Shown in pieces: positions 8,124-16,216 of a stretch of DNA of 29,688 nt. The translations under genes and the position numbers were made by a program. The DNA is from Chara braunii (taxonomy: Eukaryota > Streptophyta > Charophyceae > Charales > Characeae), in NCBI GenBank assembly GCA_003427395.1, contig BFEA01000695.1, positions 481,189 to 510,876 on the forward strand, written 5' to 3'. Each line of letters starts with the position of its first letter. The stretch's first letter is position 1. The notes beneath the pieces are model-generated. The model did no database searches. It saw only the letters and a list, made by a program, of their open reading frames with translations, and was not told where the DNA came from.

Positions 8124-9824
8124 GTGAAGATCCCGGACGCTGATGAAATCGAGCGTGGCCCAGCCGCTACACCAGAGGATTTCGTCAAGGCACTCGAGAA
8201 AAGAGAGTTGGCACGACTTCAAGTGCCGAAAGTTAACATCTTCCATATTAATGGGGACAAAGTATCCGAGTGGCTGGAGCTGCTGGAGCAGGTTACGGCC
8301 GAGGTGCCTGAGGCAGATAAATTCAAGTTCCTACCCAGGTACGTCTGGTGGGAAACTCGGCCCGAGGTGATGAAGGTGGCTGCTGGAGCAGGAGGAGACT
8401 GGCTAAGTTTAAGGCAGAAATGCAGAGGCGGTTCAAGTTAGGGGATGGCTTGTTAACGAAGACAGATTTGGAGATGTTACAGCAGGACGAGTTCTTCACG
8501 GTGGGATCTTTCGCAACGGCATTTGAGAAGATGGCCAAGAAAGTCCCCGGATTGGCGGAAGAAGAACAATATGTCACTTTCCTGGGGCACTTCAAGAATT
8601 GGGAGGCCTCGTCGCTAACCGAGAAGGTTGCGCCGGGAAAGAAGCTCACTTGGGCCGCCATAAAGGAGGACGTAATAGAAGGAGAGCTAGACCAAGTAGA
8701 CATCTTCCAAATGCACAGGCTAGGAAGAAAAGAAAGGCCTTGGACGCCACGACGAGCGACGAGCGAGACTTTAAGAAACTGATAGAAGATGCAGTGGCCC
8801 AACTCGATACAGAGAAAGAGGCAAAAAGAAAAACTATGGCGGCACCACAGACCCAAGGGAAGGCAAAGAAAGCAGTGGTGCAGGAGGAAGAAGAAGAGGA
8901 AGAGGAAGAGGAGCCTGAGCCACAGAAGTTGACCAAGGCTCAGAGAAAGGCAAGGAACTTGGCTCAAGGGGGGCAGGGCTCATGAAAGGGGCAGGTCCCG
9001 CAAGCTGTAGCCATGCCACCTCCTGAGTCGCCTAGTCAGGCTGCACTAGCTCACCATGGGCCATGGCCAGGTTGTGGACCTTCGAGTCATTGGCATGGAC
9101 ACTGTTCATATGCCCCGTGGCCAATGAGCGGGCCGCATGGGTCGTGCGTCGGACCATCAGTGAGCGCGGCTTCCTGTGGCTGCTCGGGACCCCAAGCGCA
9201 ACAAGTGAGCCACCCAAACACACCGCCAAACCAGCCCCAACAGTCAGCCCCACAAGGTTCGCAAGGCAATCAAGGGGGTGGACGTGGACAGAACCAAGGG
9301 TGGGGCCGAGGACGGGGGAATGGTGGCCGTGGAGGAAATGGTAGAGGGAATGGTGGTGGTAACACTTCAGGTGGCGGAAACGAGGGTTGGACGACATCCG
9401 GGAGTCAAGGCGGTCAAGAGGGGGGAAGAGGTGCTGGCAGAGGGAGAGTGGACTGGTGAAATGCCATTTGCTGGCATTATGGGCAGAAAGGCCACACTAT
9501 CAAGTTCTGCCATGTCAGGAGGAACGACGAGGACGAAGCTTTAATTAGCACCAACTATGATGGAGACATGACAAGTGGGGGTACCACCTTGACCCAAAGA
9601 TTCCAGGCGGTGCGAGGAAGGAAGCCCTGCGAAGGGTTGAGGCTGGTGAGCCACCCGCACCTCCAGCCATGTTTCGGATATGGCAGAAGAAAGAGGTCCG
9701 TAGTGACGTCAGGGTGGAGGAGGTAGGAGAGAACGCAGAGGTGGAGCAAGAAAAGAAGGCGGGCACCACTAAGATAGAACCGATCACAGTGGAGTCCGAT
9801 GATGAGATAGAGGAAGATTGCTAG
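8124..9824 (+). pseudogene. gag: Gag polyprotein of the gypsy element, copy A, broken
   Basis: Gag builds the virus-like particle. The N-terminal part resembles retrotransposon gag: VSEWLELLEQVT, then RRFKLGDGLLTKTDLEMLQQ and FATAFEKMAKKVPGL. A Lys/Glu-rich region with an acidic run follows, then a Gly/Arg/Asn-rich RNA-binding-like segment (about 9265-9450). The zinc knuckle is at 9469-9510 but reads CWHY...H...C, so the second Cys is Tyr (TAT at 9478). Breaks: a one-base loss near 8401, a shift near 8710-8730, TGA at 8983, TGA at 9457, a shift near 9610-9640, TAG at 9822. The start codon is missing or unrecognised. After 9822 the same frame continues into the protease. Copy B has every one of these defects. 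Confidence 0.8.
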
Positions 9825-9881
9825 AACAGGCCGCTGCATGCTGAGACAGGGGAAGATTGTTGGAGAACGGCCCGACAGACA

Positions 9882-11318
9882 ATGGAGAGAATGGAGGACT
9901 TGATAGACAAAGTCGGGAGATACCAACAAAAGCTGGCTGATATGTGCGAAGAAGTCAAGGGGTGGCAAGGTAAGGAGCCATCGGTATACCTCTACGACTT
10001 AGGTCCGGGGTCGCAAGGAGGGTCCGAGAATCTACCAAACGTCACGACCTCAGGAGCGACGCCTCGATTCGGAATGACCTTTAGACCACCCTCCAGGACA
10101 GGGAGGGCGCCTCATGCCATTAGGACAAGGGCTAAAGAGCCAGTGAGTCCCGAAGAACCAGCCAAGGATGTTCCTGAACCCAGTGGAGAGAAAGAGGTAG
10201 TGGACGTTCCAGAAGGAGAGGATGACGAAGATGATAGGTTGAGGAAGGAAGAGGATGAGAGGGCCGAGCAAAGGGTCAAGAAGAGGGGTGCCAGGCCTGA
10301 TACAGACAAGGCACAAGAAGTAAAGAAGAAGAAATACGCTGTCCGAGTGGAGGAAGGCTTCAATGTGGAAGAGATAATGGACAGAATCCTAGAGGGTCAT
10401 AATCCCCTTATGAACCTGAAGGACGTACTAGCCTCAACGCCTAAACTTAGGGATGAGTTAAGACCAAGACTATCCAGGAAGATGGTAGCCAGCATACGAT
10501 TGGGGACTATAATCCCTAAGGAGGCGGAGTGGGCTGAAACGGGTACTAAGATGGACTGGAAGTTTGTCGCCTGTGGCTGCCTCGACGTTGTGGTAAGAGG
10601 GAAGACATGCACCGCAATGGTGGACAGTGGAGCGGAAATGAACCTCATAAAGGAGGAACATGCCGTACGGCTGGGAATGGAGATAGACCGCTCCGACAAC
10701 GGGGTTTTAATGGGGGCCAATAGCCGATCGATATTAATTGGGACCGTGTCGTCAGTAATATTGGAAATTGGAAAGGTGAAAGCAAGGAGTTGCTTCTTTG
10801 TGATGCCTGACTTGGACCACCCTATTTTACTTGGGAGATCGTTCTTGAGCAGCACTGAGACGGTCATCCTCAATAAATATGACGGAACTATGTTCCTCGT
10901 CCTGTGCGACCCCGTATGTGGGACTTACGAGGTCATCACCTGCAAGAACACAGGACCCAAGAGTGTAAGGAACCGGCCTAACCCCGGTTCGTTCACAATC
11001 GAAGAATCAGAAGAAGAAGGGTTAAGGATTGAGAACAGCAGGCTTGACGAGGTAAGGGAGCCAGAGGCGCTGACTCTAAGCTTGGCGAACATAGGCGACG
11101 CTATGGACATAGTATCGACCTATGGGATGGCGGATCCTGAGGCTGTGGAGGCCTTGAGAGAGAAGGTAGTGGAGCAAATGGGTGCAGGAGAGATGAAATT
11201 GGTATATCGAACACCTGGTCAGACAGGTGGAGAGAGTGGAGCGCAACCCCAGAGCGCAACTCGGCCTTTTTTAGGGGTGGGCTCAAGCAGGGCGCCCAAA
11301 GGCGGTACAAAAGGGTAG
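9882..11318 (+). CDS. pro: Gag C-terminal linker and aspartic protease, copy A
   Basis: This open frame of 478 codons follows the TAG at 9822 in the same frame, so the ATG at 9882 need not be the original start. Residues 1-160 are a charged linker, rich in Glu and Lys at about 110-150. The retropepsin domain spans about 225-335: catalytic DSGA at residues 248-251 (MVDSGAEMNLI), a hydrophobic LIG strand (285-287) and the closing ILLGRSFL motif (315-322). In the family this enzyme acts as a dimer to cut the polyprotein inside the particle. The catalytic motif is intact. The frame closes at TAG 11316-11318, overlapping the reverse transcriptase frame, which lies in the -1 frame. Confidence 0.85.
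   Translation: MERMEDLIDKVGRYQQKLADMCEEVKGWQGKEPSVYLYDLGPGSQGGSENLPNVTTSGATPRFGMTFRPPSRTGRAPHAIRTRAKEPVSPEEPAKDVPEPSGEKEVVDVPEGEDDEDDRLRKEEDERAEQRVKKRGARPDTDKAQEVKKKKYAVRVEEGFNVEEIMDRILEGHNPLMNLKDVLASTPKLRDELRPRLSRKMVASIRLGTIIPKEAEWAETGTKMDWKFVACGCLDVVVRGKTCTAMVDSGAEMNLIKEEHAVRLGMEIDRSDNGVLMGANSRSILIGTVSSVILEIGKVKARSCFFVMPDLDHPILLGRSFLSSTETVILNKYDGTMFLVLCDPVCGTYEVITCKNTGPKSVRNRPNPGSFTIEESEEEGLRIENSRLDEVREPEALTLSLANIGDAMDIVSTYGMADPEAVEALREKVVEQMGAGEMKLVYRTPGQTGGESGAQPQSATRPFLGVGSSRAPKGGTKG
11267..11273 (+). promoter_or_regulatory. Candidate -1 ribosomal frameshift site (UUUUUUA)
   Basis: The protease frame reads CCT TTT TTA here, so U UUU UUA is phased exactly as a canonical -1 slippery heptamer. 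Slipping back one base enters the reverse transcriptase frame, which is open across this region. Downstream, TGGGC (11278-11282) can pair with GCCCA (11294-11298), and GGCGGTAC (11301-11308) with GTGCCGCC (11326-11333, one G-T). Alternatively the T-run marks a one-base indel that broke a single frame. Confidence 0.4.
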
Positions 11319-11389
11319 ACCAAAAGTGCCGCCCCGTTCCCGTACTCGTTACTAAAGAACAGGAGGTATACTACAAGCGGGAGCGAGAG

Positions 11390-13006
11390 TTGATACGGCA
11401 AATGCGAGAAAGGACGGAAAGTGGACCATGCCGTATCAATGCCGAGACAGAGAAGGTGCTGATCATAGGGGAGCCTGACTTTCTTACGGCGCAAGAGGAG
11501 AAATTTGTGGTGGACACCATAAGAGGAAGGCATGCTGCATATGCCTTCAGTGATGATGAGAGAGGCCGACTGGACGTGGATATTATCCCAATGATTAGGA
11601 TACATACCGTACCCCACGAACCGTGGAACTTGCGAGGTGCGCGGTATCCTAATCCCGCTGACGAAGAGAAGGTGGTTAACTACCTTGATGGGAAGATCCG
11701 CACTCATGTGGCAGATTACTCGAGCGGACCGTATGCATCCCCATGGTTTTGTTTTGTCAAACCCAATGGGACGCTGAGGTGGGTACAGGATTTACAGCGC
11801 CTGAATGCTGTGACGGTGAGGGACGCAGGGGGTCTCCCCAACGTTGATGCGCTTTCGGAGGCATGCGCTGGGAGGACCATCATATCACTCATTAACTTGT
11901 ATTCAGGCTACGATCAGTTCCCTGTATACCCGTCTGACCGGCCTATGACAGCCATGCATACCCCTCGAGGGCTGATCCACATGAACGTCGCACCGCAAGG
12001 GTGGACGAATGCGGTCGCTATGGTCCAGCGGCACATGGTGAGGGCGATGCAACCCATAAGTCCTCACATCACGCAGCCCTTCATTGATGATCTGGCCGTA
12101 AAAGGGCCCAAAGAGAAGGACGAGCAGGAGGTGGTGCCAGGGATCAGGCGCTTTGTGTGGGATCATGTGCAAGACTTATGCAAGGTCCTGGACCTCTTGA
12201 AGGAGCATAACCTCACTGCCAGTGGGCCAAAATCGAGGCACTGCATGAGTGGTGCCACTATCTTAGGATTTGTATGCGACGAGAGAGGTCGTCGGCCAGA
12301 TACTAAGAAGACTAACAAGATTCTCGACTGGCCAACACCGTTCCAGACTATCACGGAGGTGAGAAGTTTTCTGGGCACGTGTGAGTTTTGGAGGATCTTT
12401 ATTAAGGGATTTGCGGCAAAAACTGAACAGTTGAGGAAACTTGTGCGTCAAGGACAAGATTGGGAGTGGGGAGACCAACAAAAATCGGTGATAGAAGCCC
12501 TGAAGAAAGAGTTCGAGGAAGGAGGTCTAGTACTGGGGGTACCGGACCATGCGGCGGTGATGACCAGGCCGTTTATTGTGGAGACGGATGCAGGGCCGAC
12601 TGCGTTAGGAGGAGTGTTGATCCAGCGAGACCCCAACGGAGAAGAGCAGCCATTAAGATTCGAGAGTCGGACGCTTAATACGTCTGAGAGGAACTACTCT
12701 CAGTTCAAGCGCGAAACCTTGGCAGTTCTTCACTGTTTGAGGATCTTCATAAACTACCTCTTCGGCAGCAGGTTCGTACTAAGGGTGGACGCTACGGCAT
12801 TGGCTTCCCTCAAAAACTTCGCTCCTTCAGATCCAACTATCGCCAGGTGGCTGACCTACATCTGGATGTTCGACTTCGAGTTGGAGCGAATTCCAGGATG
12901 CAACCACCTCAGGCCCAAGGCTTGTTCTCGTCGTGCTGGGCCTCGGGCTACAGAGGCCTACTGCAAGCTTCCTGGGATTGGATACAGGCAGGCCACTTCG
13001 ATATAG
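11390..13006 (+). pseudogene. pol: Reverse transcriptase and RNase H, copy A, catalytically defective
   Basis: This is an open frame of 538 codons. It has no own ATG at the start; codons upstream to at least 11300 (RRYKRVDQKCRPVPV) belong to it. RT fingers: GPYASPWFCFVKPNGTLRWVQD (residues 113-134). Motif A reads ISLINLYSGYDQ, with Asn169 (AAC, 11894-11896) where the family has the metal-binding Asp. Motif C is FIDD (231-234), a variant of YVDD. The thumb region ends in ITEVRSFLGTCEFWRIFIKGFA. RNase H follows: ETDAGPTALGGVL (Asp400), FKRETLAVLHCL (Glu442) and LRVDATAL (Asp467). The C-terminus after FELERIPGCNHL is out of register. The Asn is expected to abolish polymerase activity; that is inference from the family mechanism. 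Confidence 0.85.
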
Positions 13007-14195
13007 CAAAGGGCCTACCTCCACATTCCTCATTCGGGTGCTGGCTGTATGTTGCGCGAGCGCTGCTGCGCTATTTGCTGGTTGGCGCCTATGCTCTCAC
13101 GGGCGAGCAGGGAAGGAGCACGCAGCCATAGTCGAGCTGCGCTGCTGAAGCTGGGTGAGGCGCAGGGTGGTCCTTGGGTGCTAGTGGCATCTGTGTGTTG
13201 GGGAACGAGGTTGTGAGTGTGGCGAGAGACATACCTGGTGCTGGAAGCATGCGACACTGGTTGTTGTATGCTTGTACTTCAGGAAAGTTGTTGACGTCAT
13301 CTTTCGGCATCGTAGTGTAGGCTAGATAGGATCTGCCACATGTAGTCTGGGCGCCGAGCGCCAGATAGGATATCAACTCTGGTTCTTCGTTGATGATGAT
13401 GGGACTATTTCAGCATTGTAGATTATGAACTCTTGGTGTGTTCTTATTTGGTGATTCTCGTGGTGCACTTCGGCTGTTGGTTCGAGGTCACGACTATCTG
13501 GACTCATATGTATGATGNTGTTTGATTGCTGAAGTTCGCTATTGCTCATCTTCCTTGCACAAGCGCCATCAATCTCAACGTATTGGATGGGAGTGTAAGT
13601 CACCAAGAGCATGAGTCGGCTCCAATGGACTCTGCGAGGGACCTTCAAACAGGCAATCGTGTGACTCCTTAGCGCAACAATGTGAGCAGTACCTTCACCA
13701 ACACTCTCACGCAACCCCTTCATTGAACCCTTCACAGCGACATTCAACGTATCCAATGGTCAGCGCCAACCGTCACCCGCGACCAAGCAGCTCTATCATC
13801 TACACACACCGCTCCTACGTTAACCTTTCTTCTGCTTCCCGTGCACACTTGCACTCTGGAGCGTGTGTCTCGTCCGACTTCCATCGCGCGCTCACTACCC
13901 GTGGCCTCAACCTCGCCACCCTATCCCCAATCTAACTCCCGTGCAGGCCAGACGGTCTCAGTCTCGTGCAGACAGGGCAGGAGAGTTATTGATGTTAACC
14001 TTCGCCTGTGCGCTCGCTTTGACACATCCGCTAAGTACGTCCACGTCATCGTCGTAATTGACCTTCTCAGCCGCGTTGCACAGGCTCAAATGTCTAACTT
14101 TTTTTTTTTTTTTTGCACGTCCCTCTTTCTTTTGTGTCTTGGGCCTTCGCCCCGATCGCTCATAACCGCCCCGCGGTCTCAATCTCTCCCCTTCT
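13007..14195. other. Unusually long interval between RNase H and integrase
   Basis: Gypsy elements normally have a short linker here. About 1.2 kb shows no gypsy protein motif, which suggests an insertion or heavy decay. It contains one protein-like frame on the minus strand and a run of 16 T at 14099-14114. I could not find target duplications or terminal repeats. Both copies carry it as far as the window allows. Confidence 0.45.
13373..13756 (-). CDS. Unidentified minus-strand open frame, copy A
   Basis: This is 127 codons from ATG to TGA on the minus strand. The composition is balanced and protein-like, unlike the surrounding chance frames. It has no signal peptide or membrane segment. 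The C-terminal string HQEFIIYNAEIVP loosely recalls the last strand of some enzyme domains (PARP-like proteins end in a similar EYIVYN pattern), but no other PARP motif is present, so I do not assign it. It lies inside the RNase H-integrase interval, opposite in direction to the element. Codon 80 contains the ambiguous base at 13517, which is T in copy B. It could be captured host sequence or a chance frame. Confidence 0.25.
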   Translation of the reverse strand: MDTLNVAVKGSMKGLRESVGEGTAHIVALRSHTIACLKVPRRVHWSRLMLLVTYTPIQYVEIDGACARKMSNSELQQSNXIIHMSPDSRDLEPTAEVHHENHQIRTHQEFIIYNAEIVPSSSTKNQS

Positions 14196-15981
14196 TTGAG
14201 CTGGCCTCGGGTCAGTCCTCTACAGGCTCAGCGGTCGGGTGGTCCTGCCGCCATTGGTCCAGTCCATGCCAGGACTGGGTCCGCACCTCCCGATCACTCT
14301 CCTCGCTTGGCCGTGGGTAAGTACGTTCCTCCTGGGCGACCTATATGGCTTGAGCCTCCGGGACATGTACGACGGCCAGACTTGGTCCTCAAACCCTATA
14401 TTGAAGAAGATTCTTGGCGAATGTCGGGTATAGGTTGGATGATGGAGCTGGCCTTAGCAGGCAAGTACGAGCTGCAGGAAGACCCGCTTCCAGTGAAAAT
14501 GGGGCGCTACACGTGGGTAAGTACGAGAAGATGATAGGTGGGGTGTACCTGCTGGCAAATGCGCTGCTTCAGGAAGAGACGGTCAGAAATACGGTACTCG
14601 ACCAGGAAGAGGAGATAGAGCCGGGAGGAGGTGACAACGTGATCCACGAGAGAGAAGATGGTGACTTCGAAGAGGGGGAGATCTAGGAAGCGTTTCGAGC
14701 AGAGGAGTATGAGGGGGTATACCTTGAACTCGGCATGCTTCTTTCGTGCGAGATGCGGGAAAGGGATGCCTGCGCGCGAGTTCTGAAGATGAGGCCTAGT
14801 TTCGTGGTGAGGGATGACCATCTGTTCATGAGGAGCAAAGGAAGGGACCCCAGGAGAGTAGTCTGTGGCGTCGCTCGCCAGATCGACATTATGGCGGCAC
14901 TACACGACGGTATGGCAGGTGGCCACAGAGGTGCGGATACGACATACCAGAAGATCCACGAGTTGTACTATTGGGATGACATGGTGCAGATGATTGATAA
15001 CTATTATAAATCTTGCGTGCCATGCCAAGAACGGTCTGCTCTCAGACCCAGGGAGCCGCTGCACCCAAGGTACGTTCGTGAGGTTGGAGCAGTCGTGCAC
15101 TTGGATCTATTGGCAATGCCGTTGGGGATAGGGAACTGCAATTTCATCTTTGATGCACGGGACAACCTCTCGGGGTTTGTGGATGGCAGGGCCATTCGCA
15201 CGAAGACTGGAGAGACATTGGCCCGATGCATCGAAGAGTACTATCTTCGCTACCCCTTTGTGTCTAGATTCGTGATGGATAGAGGGTCCGAGTTCACATG
15301 TGCAGAAGTGAAGGCTCTTTTGAAGAAGTATGGGGTAATCGCTGAGTACACTACTGCAGCGCACCCTCAGGCCAACGCACCTGTGGAGAGGGGGCATAGC
15401 ACCATCACAAATCTTCTTGCCAAGTGAACCGATGGCAGACCCAACCTATGGCCAAACTTTCTAAGGGTCGTGTTTTTCGTGGATAACATCACTATCAGGA
15501 GGAGCACTGGCTATGCACCGGCTACGCTATGGTACGGCAGGCATGCGACATTTCCCATTGAAAGCTTCCTGAAAACTTGGAGGCGACAGGACCTCGAGAC
15601 TGATCTGACCTTTGAGGAACTGCTGGATTTTAGGGCACGACAGATCGGCGCTATTGAGGACAGGATTGAGGAGGCAGCAAGTAGAACCGCGGACAGCCGT
15701 ACCAAGGACAAGTTCCGGTGGGACAAGCGATGGTAAGAGTGAGAAAGGAGCCTCTCAAGGTGGGAGATGTTGTACTGTTGTATGACTCGTCCCTAGAGAA
15801 GCAGTGGTCTCGGAAATTGGACAAGAGGTGGTTGGGGCCTTACAGGGTCACCAGATGTGGTGAACATGGTGCCTACCAAATCGAAGAGCTGAATGGGACG
15901 ACATGGAAGGACTGGGTGTCGAGCTCGAGGCTAAAGAAGTTTGTGGCTCAAGGCGAGGTGAGCAGGGATCCCACCACTTAG
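14196..15981 (+). pseudogene. int: Integrase of the gypsy element, copy A, broken
   Basis: Integrase inserts the cDNA into the genome. Before the core lies a linker with VGKY and PPGRPIWLEPPGH strings. In the frame starting at 14735 the zinc-binding HHCC is complete: His57, His64, then 29 residues to Cys94 and Cys97 (SCVPCQ). The catalytic triad is complete: Asp124 (HLDLL, 15104), Asp182 (MDRGSEF, 15278) and Glu218 (ANAPVERG, 15386), giving DX57DX35E. The GPY/F domain (RWLGPYRVTR) is in the last 87 codons. Breaks: a shift between about 14414 and 14525, TAG at 14684, TGA at 15425 where a Trp is expected, and a one-base shift near 15725. There is no chromodomain, unlike the element at 1191-2339. 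Confidence 0.85.
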
Positions 15982-16216
15982 AGTCATCTAGTAGCTACTT
16001 CGGGTGCTGCCCTCAGTAGAATAGCGTGATAGGTTGTGGTTAGACTTGCATGTGTGTATGACTATGTATGCGTGTGTGTGTGTAGGTAGGTAGTTGAGAT
16101 AGGTGTGGGAGGGTTATGTNTGTCTCCTGTTGTGTTTTGTCTGACATCGCTTACCCTCTGTGTGCTTCTGTTCGCCTCTTCCCTGTTGTGCAGGCTTGAT
16201 ACCGCTTGGGGCAGCC
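15982..16216 (+). other. Spacer between integrase and the second gag-like ORF, with splice-acceptor-like signal
   Basis: A GT-rich stretch (about 16045-16085) is followed by CTGAC (16141), a long pyrimidine-rich tract (16162-16187) and CAG at 16191-16193, 24 bases before the ATG at 16217. This looks like a plant 3' splice site and could serve a spliced subgenomic mRNA. It is motif evidence only. Confidence 0.35.

Noticed and set aside
8323-8967. 214-codon minus-strand frame opposite gag
   Set aside because: Shadow of the Glu/Lys-rich gag coding strand; low-complexity Leu/Ser/Phe composition.
9032-9397. Overlapping frames opposite and beside the Gly/Arg-rich gag segment
   Set aside because: Shadows; the gag frame leading to the zinc knuckle explains the region.
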